DNA of 64,000 nucleotides from Ruania halotolerans (GCF_021049285.1 NZ_CP088017.1:3793380-3857379); one strand, 5' to 3'. Positions 1 to 12,224 are shown, numbered from the stretch's first letter. The notes: generated from the sequence alone by a model not told the origin. Translations and numbers: made by a program.

Positions 1-1355
1 GTCGAGTCGCCCATGCTGAATCCATCCGGCGCCAGCACCAAGCTGCCGAGCGTGGTGAACGTCGGCTGTTCCTGTGCGAAGTGGATCTCGTCCACGGCTT
101 CGGGAAAGGTGATCGGGAGGTACTCACCTTCGTTCCGGCCCGTGAACTGGTAGATCCACATATAACTCCCCTCGTTCACGCGTGCCTGCGTCGGGACAAC
201 CTCGCCATCCTCGAGGTTGTAGTGGACGCCCTCGATCCCGTGAGAGACGAGCGTGCGCCCCTCCTCGCTCGCGGAATAGTTGATCAGATCGAAGATCGCC
301 TGCATCTTCTCCGGCTCGTTCGCCAGTTCGGCGGAGAATCCGTACATCCGTGCTGAGTATCCATCCCGGCTGTAGCCGCTCTCGCCATCGGGTCCGGTCG
401 GTGGGAGCATCTGGATCCACTCGGCGTCGGGCTGGACCTCACGGTACTGGTCGACAAACTCGGGCTTGGTGAAGTTCGGCCAGCCGATGTTGATCATGCC
501 GACGGTGCCCTGCATGGCCCGTTCGTGCGCCTGGTTGCTGTCCAAGGTCATGAAATCAGGGTCGACCGCGCCGGTTGCGACCAGTTCCTGGATCCACTCG
601 AGGGCTTCGCGGGTGTTCGGGTCGTAGAAGCCGTGGACGACCTCACCGTCCTGCTCGTAGAAGGTTCCGCCACTCGTGCCGCCGTAGTCGGTGCCAATAC
701 CCCCGGAACCGAATGCAGGCCATATCGGAGACCAACTCCCGCCGTCACTGGCAGCGCCAAGCCCATAGGTGTCGTCATGACCGTTGCCGTCGGGGTCATC
801 TTCGGTGAAGGCGACCGCAACGTCGTAGAAGTCATCGATGGTCTCCGGGACGTCCAGACCTAGGTTGTCCAGCCAGTCCTTCCGGATCCAGAACGAGTTG
901 TAGTTCCACCCGCTCCCGGTGACAGTGGCATACGTCCCTTCGTTCATCTGCCCGATCGTGACACTGTCCTCGCCCATCGCCTCTGCGTACGGGGCCAGCT
1001 CATCGTCGAGATACTCGGTCACGTCCAACAGAAGGCCCTGGTCGGAGAATTCGTTCGCCTGGACCCGGTTGAGCTGGAACATGTCTGGCAGATCACCTGC
1101 GGCCACGTCCGCTGAGAGTTGTGTGCCGTAGTCGTCGCCAGCAGTAGCCGTCATGGTGATGTCGATGTCGAGCACCTCTTCCAGTGCTTCTCTGATCGGA
1201 TCGTCCTCGGGGATCGTCACCCCCGCCTGCACGCGAATATCCAGAGCCACCGGGCCGCCGTCGCCGTCGGCGCCGTCGTCGGTCGAGCTGCATGCCACGA
1301 GCGCGAGGGCACCGACAGCAACGACAGCGGAAACTCTTCGAACAACTTTGGTCAT
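1..1355 (-). CDS. Sugar ABC transporter lipoprotein (substrate-binding), 3' end outside window
   Basis: Substrate-binding lipoprotein of a carbohydrate ABC importer, anchored outside the membrane. The start ATG at 1355 has GGAGG upstream. The first 22 residues form a lipoprotein signal ending in LVAC, with lipidated Cys22, followed by a Ser/Asp/Gly-rich linker. The rest reads as a family 1 (LipO-like) binding protein, with phrases such as DDYGTQLSADVAAGDLPDMF and WIRKDWLDNLGLDVPET. About 451 residues lie inside the window and the C-terminus is cut off. It is the last gene of a run with DUF624, LplB and LplC genes, a standard oligosaccharide importer. The nearby beta-galactosidase and sulfatases suggest a desulfated or sulfated galactoside ligand, but the ligand is inference. 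Confidence 0.9.
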   Translation of the reverse strand, partial: MTKVVRRVSAVVAVGALALVACSSTDDGADGDGGPVALDIRVQAGVTIPEDDPIREALEEVLDIDITMTATAGDDYGTQLSADVAAGDLPDMFQLNRVQANEFSDQGLLLDVTEYLDDELAPYAEAMGEDSVTIGQMNEGTYATVTGSGWNYNSFWIRKDWLDNLGLDVPETIDDFYDVAVAFTEDDPDGNGHDDTYGLGAASDGGSWSPIWPAFGSGGIGTDYGGTSGGTFYEQDGEVVHGFYDPNTREALEWIQELVATGAVDPDFMTLDSNQAHERAMQGTVGMINIGWPNFTKPEFVDQYREVQPDAEWIQMLPPTGPDGESGYSRDGYSARMYGFSAELANEPEKMQAIFDLINYSASEEGRTLVSHGIEGVHYNLEDGEVVPTQARVNEGSYMWIYQFTGRNEGEYLPITFPEAVDEIHFAQEQPTFTTLGSLVLAPDGFSMGDS

Positions 1356-1403
1356 GAGTCCTCCAATGAACAAGTGCATCCCCAGGGATGCAGGAAAGTG
1401 CGG

Positions 1404-2279
1404 TCATCCTTTGACCGAGCCGAGCGTGACTCCTTTCTGAAAATGGCGCTGAATGAACGGGTAGATCGCGACCATGGGAGCGGCAGCGACGACAACGGCC
1501 GCCATCTGCAATGTCACCGTCGGGACAGCTGCTTCGATGTTCTCCAACGACTGCGACCGTTCAAGAATGTTGTGGATCACCACCTGGAGCGGGTACAACG
1601 CACTGTCCCGCACATACAGGATCGCCTGCATATAGGTATTCCACTGCCCCACCGCGTAGAAGAGGGTGAGCGTCATCAATACTGGCACCGACAGCGGCAC
1701 CGCCAGGATCACCAGGATTCGAAACTCACCGGCACCGTCGATGCGGGCCGCTTCGAACAATTCGAGCGGGAGCCTCTCGAAGAAGGTCTTCATGACCAGG
1801 AGGTTGAACACGGCGACCGCTCCGGGAATGATCATGCCCCATATCGTGTCCACCAAGCCTGTCGCCTGTACTACCAGATAGGTGGGGATGAGGCCGGCGT
1901 TGAACAGCATCGTGAACAACACCCCCATGAGGATGACAGTCCGACCGGGCAACTTCTTGTTGGAGAGCGGATATGCCAACAGCGTGGTGAGCGCCATGTT
2001 GAAGGCAACGCCTACCACGGTGATGAAGACCGTCACGCCCAGCGCACGTGGGATCTCGGGCTCGGCAAACAGGCGCGCATAAGCATCGATGGTGATGTCT
2101 CGCGGAACAATTACATATCCGCCGTTGCGGAGAATCTCACTGTATGGCGTCAGGGACGCGGCCACCACGAAAAGCAGGGGAAACACCGACACGACGGCAA
2201 CCAGCACAAGGAGGACATTGACGAGAGTATCGACGATGCGGTCCTCGCCGGACCGCCGCTTCGCCTTCTTGAGATTCAC
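1404..2279 (-). CDS. Carbohydrate ABC transporter permease, LplC/MalG type
   Basis: Inner-membrane permease of the sugar importer. It has about six hydrophobic segments and the MalG-type EAA loop (EAARIDGAGEFRI, about two-thirds along) that docks onto the ATPase. I chose GTG 2279 because it gives a GTGA overlap with the stop of the preceding permease and has a GGxGG Shine-Dalgarno-like stretch about 9 nt upstream. ATG 2297 is the alternative; it adds six residues encoded inside the overlap and has no visible ribosome-binding site. No ATPase gene is seen nearby. Importers of this LplABC type usually share a distant MsmK-like ATPase. Confidence 0.92.
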   Translation of the reverse strand: MNLKKAKRRSGEDRIVDTLVNVLLVLVAVVSVFPLLFVVAASLTPYSEILRNGGYVIVPRDITIDAYARLFAEPEIPRALGVTVFITVVGVAFNMALTTLLAYPLSNKKLPGRTVILMGVLFTMLFNAGLIPTYLVVQATGLVDTIWGMIIPGAVAVFNLLVMKTFFERLPLELFEAARIDGAGEFRILVILAVPLSVPVLMTLTLFYAVGQWNTYMQAILYVRDSALYPLQVVIHNILERSQSLENIEAAVPTVTLQMAAVVVAAAPMVAIYPFIQRHFQKGVTLGSVKG

Positions 2280-3295
2280 CACAACTGACCACCCCATCGC
2301 CGTGCAAGCCTGTTCGCGGCCAGGACCAGCACCAGCCCGATCACGGACTTGAACATGCCCACCGCGGACGCCAGCGCGAAATTGAGATCTTCTAGCCCTG
2401 TTCGGTAGACCCAGGTGTCAATGATGTCCCCAGTGGGATACACCTGCGGACTGATGAAGACGTAGACGTGTTCGAACCCGGCTTCGAGCACGTTGCCGAG
2501 TTTGAGGATGAACAGCATCACGATCACGGTCAGGATCCCCGGAAGCGTGATGTGCCAGATTTGCCGCAGTCGACTAGCCCCGTCGACCCGCGCCGCTTCA
2601 TACAGTTGCTGATCGATACCCATCATTGCCGCGAAGTAGATGATTGCCCCCCAGCCAAGGTCCTTCCACGCGTCCGTTCCGACCAGAATCGTCTGGAACC
2701 AATCGTTCGAGGTCAGGAAGGCAATCGGACCGATATCTATTGCGCCAAGCCATCGGTTCAGCAACCCCGTACTGGGCGCAAGGAAGGCCGCGCTGATGCC
2801 GAAGATGATCACCCAGGACATGAAGTGCGGCATGTAGCTCAGTGTCTGAACCCACTTCCGGAGCCACAGAATCCTGCACTCGTAGAACAACAGTGCCACG
2901 AAGATCGAGGGCACGGTTCCCCAGAACATCTTCAGCACGGAGATGATGGCCGTGTTGCTGAGGAGTTGGGAGAAGTACGGCGACTGGAAGAACTGCTGGA
3001 AGTACTTGTACCACGGGTCGGCCCATGGACTCCCGAAAATGCCGTCGACAAAGTTGTAGTCCTTGAAGGCGATCAACAGGCCGCCCATGGGGGCGTAGCG
3101 GTAGATGATGAACCAGATCAGGGCCGGTGCCATCATGACGTAGAGGGCGCGGAACCTCCACACACGGGTCGCCTTGAATCGCTCCAATCGCGTCCGTTGC
3201 CGCTTTGGGACGCCTGGAGACCCGCCGCGCGGGGTGATCGGTGTGCCATCCGCCGCGTCTGCTGCTGTCACGACGTTCGGTGCGTGTGAACTCAT
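2276..3295 (-). CDS. Carbohydrate ABC transporter permease, LplB/MalF type
   Basis: Second permease subunit, 339 residues. A 50-60 residue cytoplasmic N-terminal tail is followed by membrane segments beginning around ALYVMMAPALIWFIIYRYAPM, which is characteristic of LplB. The EAA loop reads YEAARVDGASRLRQIWHITLP. ATG 3295 overlaps the DUF624 stop by 4 nt (ATGA). The frame stays open further upstream, but that stretch is an anti-frame read of the DUF624 gene and was discarded. It pairs with the LplC-type permease downstream to make the translocation pore. Confidence 0.93.
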   Translation of the reverse strand: MSSHAPNVVTAADAADGTPITPRGGSPGVPKRQRTRLERFKATRVWRFRALYVMMAPALIWFIIYRYAPMGGLLIAFKDYNFVDGIFGSPWADPWYKYFQQFFQSPYFSQLLSNTAIISVLKMFWGTVPSIFVALLFYECRILWLRKWVQTLSYMPHFMSWVIIFGISAAFLAPSTGLLNRWLGAIDIGPIAFLTSNDWFQTILVGTDAWKDLGWGAIIYFAAMMGIDQQLYEAARVDGASRLRQIWHITLPGILTVIVMLFILKLGNVLEAGFEHVYVFISPQVYPTGDIIDTWVYRTGLEDLNFALASAVGMFKSVIGLVLVLAANRLARRWGGQLW

Positions 3296-3954
3296 GACGG
3301 GACGACCTCCGCGTGCAGGCGGACACCTGTCGGCGTCGCGGGCGTTGGCCGGGATCCGACCTGTTCGACAGCACGCATCGACAATCGGTAGACCCCCGAC
3401 GCAACAAGGCCGGACACGAACAGGGGTGCCACCGGAACGGCATAGGTCAGGGCCGCGGTGCCAACGATCAGGATCAAACACAGCACAGTCGTCGAGGGAC
3501 GTCCGATCGCCAACATGAAGGCGACCCGAACGAGTCGCCACCAGGGCATGTCGTAGGTCACCATGAGCGGAAAGTGGTAGATAACCCCGGCCAGCACCAC
3601 CATTGAGACGACCACGGCGACCAGGCCGAACGCGCTCCCATCTCGGGGCGCAAGTGCATCGGTCAGGACGAGGTTGACCGGGAGCAGCGCCGCCGTCACG
3701 AGGAGGATGAATCCGCTGGCGAGCCCCTGCCGCAGATTCTCCCGGAAGTAGCGGAGGAAGTTCGGCACAAGCGCTGGATCTTCGCCGAGGTGCCACCGCC
3801 GAACCACCGCGAACAGCGCCGCCGTCGCCGGGCCGATCGTGACCAGCGGTACCGAAATCAGACCCCACAGAGCGCTGAGCAGTACGACGCGAGTGATCCG
3901 CTGCGCAGCGATGTACAGCCGGCCCTCCAGGATTGACGGCCCGGTCTGTTCCAT
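3292..3954 (-). CDS. DUF624 (YesL-like) membrane protein
   Basis: A 220-residue protein with about five hydrophobic segments and the DUF624/YesL pattern (LWGLISVPLVTIGPATAALF near residue 30; TYDMPWWRLVRVAF in the middle). DUF624 proteins are regularly encoded first in LplB/LplC oligosaccharide-importer operons of Firmicutes and Actinobacteria; their exact role is unknown. ATG 3954 is preceded by AAGGAGGG at 8 nt. The GTG one codon earlier is less likely. It is the first gene of the importer operon and its stop overlaps the lplB-type start. Confidence 0.88.
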   Translation of the reverse strand: MEQTGPSILEGRLYIAAQRITRVVLLSALWGLISVPLVTIGPATAALFAVVRRWHLGEDPALVPNFLRYFRENLRQGLASGFILLVTAALLPVNLVLTDALAPRDGSAFGLVAVVVSMVVLAGVIYHFPLMVTYDMPWWRLVRVAFMLAIGRPSTTVLCLILIVGTAALTYAVPVAPLFVSGLVASGVYRLSMRAVEQVGSRPTPATPTGVRLHAEVVPS

Positions 3955-4022
3955 CACACCAACCCTCCTTCGGGTGACTCACCTTCGAGTCGGGATCTTG
4001 ACTTCCCGACGATGCAGCTTGA

Positions 4023-4035
4023 TGCTAACATAGCA
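4023..4035. promoter_or_regulatory. Candidate operator TGCTA-N3-TAGCA (site 1)
   Basis: Perfect 5-bp inverted repeat (TGCTA ACA TAGCA) in the 83-bp divergent gap between the importer operon and the IclR-type gene. It ends 2 nt before the regulator's ATG. The same palindrome with spacer AGA occurs at 12256-12268 before the sulfatase pair. A -10-like TAACAT lies inside the site, 6 nt before the ATG, so a repressor bound here would block both directions. Binding by the adjacent IclR-type protein is inferred. Confidence 0.6.
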
Positions 4036-4037
4036 AC

Positions 4038-4793
4038 ATGCTTCCAGCGCAACCCAACCAGTCACTGATCGACGGCCTCGCGTGCCTACAGACGCTCTCC
4101 TCGAGCGACCATCCGATCGGTTCCCGCGAGATGGCGCGCACCCTGGGCCTGGAAGTCACCCGCGTCAACCGACTCCTGAAGACCCTCGCCGCCATCGGAC
4201 TGGCCGAGCAGGACGCGCGCAAGAAGTACCACCCAGGTCCCGCGATTCACGTGCTGGCCGCTCAGAGCCTCTTCGGATCGGGCCTGCTGCGTCGCGCGAT
4301 CGGACCCTTGGAGTCGCTATACCACTTCGGACACCTGGTGGCCCTCGGTGTGCTCTGGCGGGACCAGACTGCGTACCTCTTCCACGGACACCCGTCTCAT
4401 CCTGCGCTGGACGGGCTCGGACACGAGCGCCTGTACCCCGCAGCGTCGTCAGGCATCGGCTTGATGCTGCTCTCGCACCGGTCCGAAGATGAAATCAGGG
4501 GCCTATATGAAGAGGCCGCCACCCCAAGGGGCCGAGGAGCGATGCCCGAGGACGTCGTCCCGGTTCTCGATGGCGAAGACGGGCTCCTCGCCCGTTTGGA
4601 CAGTATTCGGGCCAACGGATGGGCCCTCGCGCACATTCCGGGTGGCGCGAACAGGACGCTCGCCGTCGGACTGGGAGATCAGTTCGACGCAGCGATCGGT
4701 GTTTCCGGTGAGTTCGGCGATGACGAGATCGACCGGCTGCTGGAGGCGCTGCGTGATGTTGCTGATCAGATCAAACAGAAGGAGCAGGCGTGA
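4038..4793 (+). CDS. IclR-type transcriptional regulator
   Basis: 251 residues. A winged helix-turn-helix lies at about residues 8-60 (GSREMARTLGLEVTRVNRLLKTLAAIGLAEQ), followed by an effector-binding domain with IclR features (LVALGVLWRDQTAYLFHGH; YPAASSGIGLMLLS; IRANGWALAHIP). The ATG at 4038 has no Shine-Dalgarno sequence, and a -10-like TAACAT sits 6 nt upstream, so a leaderless message is plausible. It diverges from the sugar importer and overlaps the next gene by 4 nt (GTGA), tying it to the glycan locus. It probably senses the imported sugar and controls the TGCTA-N3-TAGCA sites. Confidence 0.85.
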   Translation: MLPAQPNQSLIDGLACLQTLSSSDHPIGSREMARTLGLEVTRVNRLLKTLAAIGLAEQDARKKYHPGPAIHVLAAQSLFGSGLLRRAIGPLESLYHFGHLVALGVLWRDQTAYLFHGHPSHPALDGLGHERLYPAASSGIGLMLLSHRSEDEIRGLYEEAATPRGRGAMPEDVVPVLDGEDGLLARLDSIRANGWALAHIPGGANRTLAVGLGDQFDAAIGVSGEFGDDEIDRLLEALRDVADQIKQKEQA

Positions 4794-6220
4794 CCGCACC
4801 AACAACTGTCGTTGGCGATAGTCAGATGACCTCGACCACCCCGACCCAGGTCTCCGGGATCTTTCCACACCTCGCTCAGGTGGCCGAGCTCGGTCCGCCA
4901 CGGTCGGAGATCGGTGTCGGCGCGCTGATGCCATGGGCGGGCGTGCTCTATGTGCAGAACTACAACTCTCACAAGGAGGCCAGCGGGCGTGGGGTGAGCC
5001 TGCGCCGGATCGGCCCGGATCTGTCGATGGAAGTCGTTCCCGAGACGTTCGGCGTGGACGGGACCTACACGAACCGGTTCATCCACTATCCGTCGAACAT
5101 GCTGGTCATCGGTCCACACGTGATCGATACCGAGCACCGGATCCGCACGGTGCCCGAGCTCCAGCCGCTGCGCGTGTGCGGCACAACCCGGCACCTGACC
5201 GATCCCGAGAATCTCGTCTACGTGCTCTGCATGGAGGGCGAGCTGTTCGAACTGAACGTCCACACGCTCGAGTGCCGCCAGGTGTTCGATCTCAACACCG
5301 AACTGGACACTGCCGGAGAACGGGGGAAGATCCACTACAAGGATTGCTACACCTCCTTCGGGCGGTTGGTGGTGTGCTCGAACGAGTACCACGAGGCCGA
5401 TTGGGCCGGTGAGCAGGCCGAGGGCCGGCTCGCCGAGTTCGACGGAACCGAGTGGCGGATCCTGGAGCGCAAGCCTTTCACCTCGATCAGCGGTCGCCAC
5501 GAGTTCGGAGGCACGATCTTCGCCACCGGTTGGGACCAGGCCTCGGCGATCCTGAAGGTGTACACCGAGTCCGACGACACGTGGACGACGTACCGGCTCC
5601 CGAAGGCGTCCCACTGTTTCGACCACAAGTGGCAGACCGAGTGGCCACGTATCCGTGAGGTGGAGCACGAGCGCCTGCTGATGGATCACCACGGCATGTT
5701 CTACGAGCTCTCACCGTGGGCGTACGGCGGACGCATCTGGGGGGTGCGCCCGGTCTCAACGCACCTGTCGGCGCTAGCGGACTTCTGCTCCTGGCGTGGC
5801 ATGTTGGTGCTCGGAGGGGACAACGCCTCTCCGAGTCATGGCTTGAATCCGACCACCGCGGAACCCCAGTCCGGGCTCTGGTTCGGCAAGACCGATGACC
5901 TGTGGAGTTTCGGGAAGCCGTCCGGCTGGGGCGGGCCGTGGTGGCTCTCACCGGTCGAGGCCGACGCGCCCTCTGACCCGTACCTGATGACAGGCTTCGA
6001 CAAGAAGTCGCTGCACATCGAGAACCAGGGCGAGCGCACAGCGAACTTCCGCCTGGAGGTCGACTTCCATGGGCACGGGAGATTTGTCGAGTACACCACC
6101 CTGACCGTCGACGCGGGAAAGGCGGTCCACCACGCGTTCCCGTATGGCTTCGGCGCCCATTGGATCCGCCTCGTCAGCGATGTCGATACCCAGGCCAGCG
6201 CACAGTTCTTCTACAACTGA
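4790..6220 (+). CDS. Beta-propeller-like protein of unknown function, candidate glycan-active enzyme
   Basis: 476 residues, not confidently assigned. The start is GTG 4790, overlapping the regulator stop (GTGA), with AAGGAG 5 nt upstream. The sequence shows repeated blade-like strands (ENLVYVLCMEGELFELN; GRLVVCSNEY; GTIFATGWDQASAILKVY; ERLLMDHHGMFYELS), suggesting a seven-bladed propeller. It has no export signal and is rich in conserved-looking His, Tyr, Trp and Arg. It lies between the regulator and a beta-galactosidase in a locus with two sulfatases, so a role on sulfated glycan fragments is likely. PL24/PL25 ulvan lyases use a similar fold, but I cannot show homology. It could also be a structural or sensing propeller. 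Confidence 0.6.
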   Translation: MTAPTTVVGDSQMTSTTPTQVSGIFPHLAQVAELGPPRSEIGVGALMPWAGVLYVQNYNSHKEASGRGVSLRRIGPDLSMEVVPETFGVDGTYTNRFIHYPSNMLVIGPHVIDTEHRIRTVPELQPLRVCGTTRHLTDPENLVYVLCMEGELFELNVHTLECRQVFDLNTELDTAGERGKIHYKDCYTSFGRLVVCSNEYHEADWAGEQAEGRLAEFDGTEWRILERKPFTSISGRHEFGGTIFATGWDQASAILKVYTESDDTWTTYRLPKASHCFDHKWQTEWPRIREVEHERLLMDHHGMFYELSPWAYGGRIWGVRPVSTHLSALADFCSWRGMLVLGGDNASPSHGLNPTTAEPQSGLWFGKTDDLWSFGKPSGWGGPWWLSPVEADAPSDPYLMTGFDKKSLHIENQGERTANFRLEVDFHGHGRFVEYTTLTVDAGKAVHHAFPYGFGAHWIRLVSDVDTQASAQFFYN

Positions 6221-6245
6221 CGCCTGACCTGAGCCATTCGGACCT

Positions 6246-9238
<2,993 letters not shown>

Positions 9239-9244
9239 ACTACT

Positions 9245-9278
9245 CCGGGGTGGTCAGCGCTAGCGCTGGTCACCCCGG
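9245..9278. terminator. Bidirectional hairpin between convergent genes
   Basis: A GC-rich inverted repeat (left arm CCGGGGTGGTCAGCGCT, right arm AGCGCTGGTCACCCCGG, two mismatches) lies in the 21-bp gap between the convergent beta-galactosidase and sulfatase genes and overlaps the sulfatase stop codon. It could end transcription from both sides. No strong T-tract is visible. Confidence 0.65.
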
Positions 9279-10732
9279 TGGGGCACCACGTCAGCCGTTT
9301 CCTGATACCAGGTGAGCAGTCGGTCGGTGAGCAGCGAACGAACAGGCGCCAACGCCGGGTCGTCGATCCGGTTCACCAATTCCTGCGGATCGGATCGCAG
9401 GTCGTACAGCTCGTCCTTCTCGTACAGTCGGCGCACATACTTGTAGTCGCGGGTTCGGCACATGGCAGCCTTGGTATGTTCCGGGCCGGGACTGCTTTGC
9501 AGCCGCATTCTGGGCCAGTAGCGGCTTTCTTCCGGTCTGCTTTGCGAGGACGCGCTCTGCAGCTCCATCGCATGTTCCTCATCCTGCAGACGCCCGCCTT
9601 CACAGAAGACGGCGTCTCGGTGCTCGTCGGTCTCCGCCGTGAGCAACGGGACGAGGGACCGCCCGAAGTGCGTGTGCTCGGGCGTGATGCCGCTGAGCTC
9701 CTCGACGGTCGCGGGCATGTCGATCAACTCGACGAGCGCCTCGCAGGTACGAGCCCGCACCGGGATCGAGGCGGGTGGCTTGACCACCAGCGGCACATTG
9801 GTCAGGCAGTCCTCGAACGTGTTCTGTGTCTTCTCGACCAGGCCGTAGTCTCCGGTGAAGTCGCCGTGGTCAGGGAAGACGAAGACGGCTGTGTCGTCGT
9901 ATGCGCCGGCCTCACGCAGCGCTCCGAGGATCAGGCTCAGTTGATGGTCGACTCGCGCGCACATGGCGTAGTAGGTGGCACGCAACTCGTTCCACTTCTT
10001 CTCCGGCCAGTCCCCGCCCTGTGCTGCCTGGATCCCGGGGAGAATGCTCGGTTTGTCGGTCCAGTCCGGTGCCGGCACCCGCGTCGGCAAGGCGTCGCGG
10101 TCGATCATGGAGTACCACGGATCTTCGACCGCGTAGGGCGGGTGGGGGTAGGTCAGCGGGAGATAGAGGCAGAAGGGTTGGTCCGGGTCAGCTGCCCTGA
10201 TGAAGTCGATCGCGGCGTGCACATGCGCCCAGTCCGAATCCGGATAGTGGTCCGTACCGTCCGGCGTGTCCAGCCGCCCGACGAAGAATCGGTAGAAGTC
10301 CGGATCTGTCTCCGGGTCGCTGCGGCCACCGAACAGCGGCAAGGTCTCCTCCGGGACCGTGTTCTTCACGTCGCAGTGATCCTCGAAACCGCGCTGCGCA
10401 GGGACGAGGTCGTTCTTACCTCCCCACCAGACGGTGTACCCCTCCTGCTTCAGCGTGCGTAGCAGGTTGGGTTCGTCGGGCTGAAGCATGTGGTGCATCG
10501 TGCGGTGCCCTCGCACGTGCGGATACCAGCCGGTCATGAACGACGTCCGTGATGGCGTGCACACGGGGTTCTGGCAGAACGCATTCGTGAACGAGACCGC
10601 ATCCTCGGCCACCATCCGGTCGAGGGTCGGCGTCACCGCTGCGAGATTCCCTACGTGTCCGAGTACATCGCCGCGCCATTGATCAGGATTGAACAGAACA
10701 ACGTTCGGGCGACGGACGTTGCGGTCGGTCAT
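9260..10732 (-). CDS. Sulfatase (formylglycine-dependent), first copy
   Basis: 490 residues, alkaline-phosphatase/arylsulfatase superfamily. The sulfatase signature CTPSR at residues 58-62 marks Cys58 for conversion to formylglycine, and metal ligands are suggested by PNVVLFNPDQWRGD (about 9-22) and FVFPDHGDFTGDYG. There is no signal peptide, so desulfation would be cytoplasmic, after import. Start ATG 10732 has GGGAGGG upstream. It lies 28 bp after the second sulfatase gene and is co-directed, so the pair is probably one operon controlled from the palindrome at 12256. Substrate position specificity cannot be read from the sequence. No formylglycine-generating enzyme gene is seen in the window. 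Confidence 0.92.
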   Translation of the reverse strand: MTDRNVRRPNVVLFNPDQWRGDVLGHVGNLAAVTPTLDRMVAEDAVSFTNAFCQNPVCTPSRTSFMTGWYPHVRGHRTMHHMLQPDEPNLLRTLKQEGYTVWWGGKNDLVPAQRGFEDHCDVKNTVPEETLPLFGGRSDPETDPDFYRFFVGRLDTPDGTDHYPDSDWAHVHAAIDFIRAADPDQPFCLYLPLTYPHPPYAVEDPWYSMIDRDALPTRVPAPDWTDKPSILPGIQAAQGGDWPEKKWNELRATYYAMCARVDHQLSLILGALREAGAYDDTAVFVFPDHGDFTGDYGLVEKTQNTFEDCLTNVPLVVKPPASIPVRARTCEALVELIDMPATVEELSGITPEHTHFGRSLVPLLTAETDEHRDAVFCEGGRLQDEEHAMELQSASSQSRPEESRYWPRMRLQSSPGPEHTKAAMCRTRDYKYVRRLYEKDELYDLRSDPQELVNRIDDPALAPVRSLLTDRLLTWYQETADVVPHRGDQR

Positions 10733-10760
10733 GTGTCCCTCCCAGGGCAGGTGTCGGGGG

Positions 10761-12224
10761 TCAGGTCAGGGCGGCCATGACACGTGCACCATGGCGTTCG
10801 GCCAGATCGGACCGGCCGACGTCCGTCAGCCAGGCCGCGTGGCGATCCCACAGTGCCCGCGCCTGTTCGGGGGAGTGGGCCAGCAGGTCGTGGGCTTCGG
10901 CGATGTCCGTCGAGAGATCGAATAGGTGCACGCCATCATCGACCCGCACGTGTTCTCGTTCCCGGATTCCGCGAACCTGGACGGAGTCGCCGTGGGTGAT
11001 GCGGAGCTTCATGTCCGCACACCTGACGGCCGATTGATCGCCAGTCTCCCAGTGCAGCGATTCGTGGCCACGGTCGGTCTCCGCGCGCCAGTGTGCAGCT
11101 TGGTCGATGCCGTCGAAGCCCAGTTCGGCTACGTCGCGACCGGCAGCGGCGAGCAACGTAGGGCACAGATCCATCGAGCTGACCAGCCCCGAAGCGCACC
11201 TCCCCCCGGTCCACCCACCGCCGGGCCACCGAACGAGATAGGGCACACGCACACCACCTTCGCTGAGTGTGTACTTGGTCCCACTGAGCGGTGTGTTATT
11301 GCCATAGTTGCAGGTGGAGCCGCCGTTGTCGGTGAGGTAGACGACAATCGTGTTCTCCGCCGCTCCAGAATCCTCCAGCGAGTCCAGCAGCCGTCCGATC
11401 TCGGCATCCATGAGTTCGAGCTGAGCGAGGTAGTACTCGCGCCCGTGTTCCAGGTTCGGTGAGATCGCTCCGTCGTACCAGTCGGAGTAGTCGAGCTCGT
11501 CACCGTCGTGCCAGTCCGTCTTGGCGGGCAGACCCCGCCGCTCCAACTCGTCCGCCGGCAACTGCCAGCAGAAGTTGTGGACTGCGTTGAAAGAGACCAT
11601 GGCGAAGAACGGTCCGTCCGTGCTGGTCATGAACTCCCGTGTCCGGTGCCCCAGCTCAGCGGTCAAGAATCCATCCAGCTCCACTTCCTCCCCGTTGTGG
11701 AGCATGGGCTGCACTGCCATTCGCCATTGCGCCTCCGGTCCGTACTCCTCAACCGCCGCTGCTGAGTGCACCAGGTAGTTGAGTCGCCCCTGCTGACGCC
11801 CGGCGAGCCCGTAATAGGACTCGTGGAATCCGTGCTCGGACGGACAGGCTCGGTCGCCGGGTCCCTCGTTACCATAGTGAACCTTCCCGAAGTAGCCGCA
11901 GGTGTAGCCAAGTTCGGTGAAGTACTCAGCCATCGTGGTCCGGCTCTCGCAGAAATTCGTATCCCTGAACCACGTCGATCCCCAGCGGGCCTGATAACAG
12001 CCGTTGATGATCGCAGCGCGTGAAGGATTGCAGATCGGTGCCGTGACGTACGCGTCCGAGCAGGTCACGCCTTCGGCCGCGAGCCGGTCCAGGCTCGGAG
12101 TCAGGACCGCCTGGTCGAACCCGAGTGCGCCGCGATCGCCGTAGCCATGGTCGTCCGACAGGATCAGCAGGATGTTCGGCCGCTCTGCCGGTGCGTGCTC
12201 CCGCTCAGCCTCCCCGTCACGCAT
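10761..12224 (-). CDS. Sulfatase (formylglycine-dependent), second copy
   Basis: 487 residues with CNPSR at 65-69 (Cys65 is the formylglycine precursor), the N-terminal metal site ILLILSDDHGYGD and YLTDNGGSTCNYGNN further along. It is clearly divergent from the neighbouring sulfatase (different signature, different insert pattern), so it probably removes a different sulfate. It has no export signal. Start ATG 12224 has a GGGAG-type ribosome-binding site. It is the first gene of the sulfatase pair, 32-44 bp downstream of the TGCTA-N3-TAGCA palindrome shared with the importer/regulator promoter. Confidence 0.92.
   Translation of the reverse strand: MRDGEAEREHAPAERPNILLILSDDHGYGDRGALGFDQAVLTPSLDRLAAEGVTCSDAYVTAPICNPSRAAIINGCYQARWGSTWFRDTNFCESRTTMAEYFTELGYTCGYFGKVHYGNEGPGDRACPSEHGFHESYYGLAGRQQGRLNYLVHSAAAVEEYGPEAQWRMAVQPMLHNGEEVELDGFLTAELGHRTREFMTSTDGPFFAMVSFNAVHNFCWQLPADELERRGLPAKTDWHDGDELDYSDWYDGAISPNLEHGREYYLAQLELMDAEIGRLLDSLEDSGAAENTIVVYLTDNGGSTCNYGNNTPLSGTKYTLSEGGVRVPYLVRWPGGGWTGGRCASGLVSSMDLCPTLLAAAGRDVAELGFDGIDQAAHWRAETDRGHESLHWETGDQSAVRCADMKLRITHGDSVQVRGIREREHVRVDDGVHLFDLSTDIAEAHDLLAHSPEQARALWDRHAAWLTDVGRSDLAERHGARVMAALT

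Noticed and set aside
1119-2288. 389-residue open frame on the plus strand
   Set aside because: Antisense shadow of the LplC and binding-protein genes: His/Arg/Gln-rich, no known domain, no ribosome-binding site.
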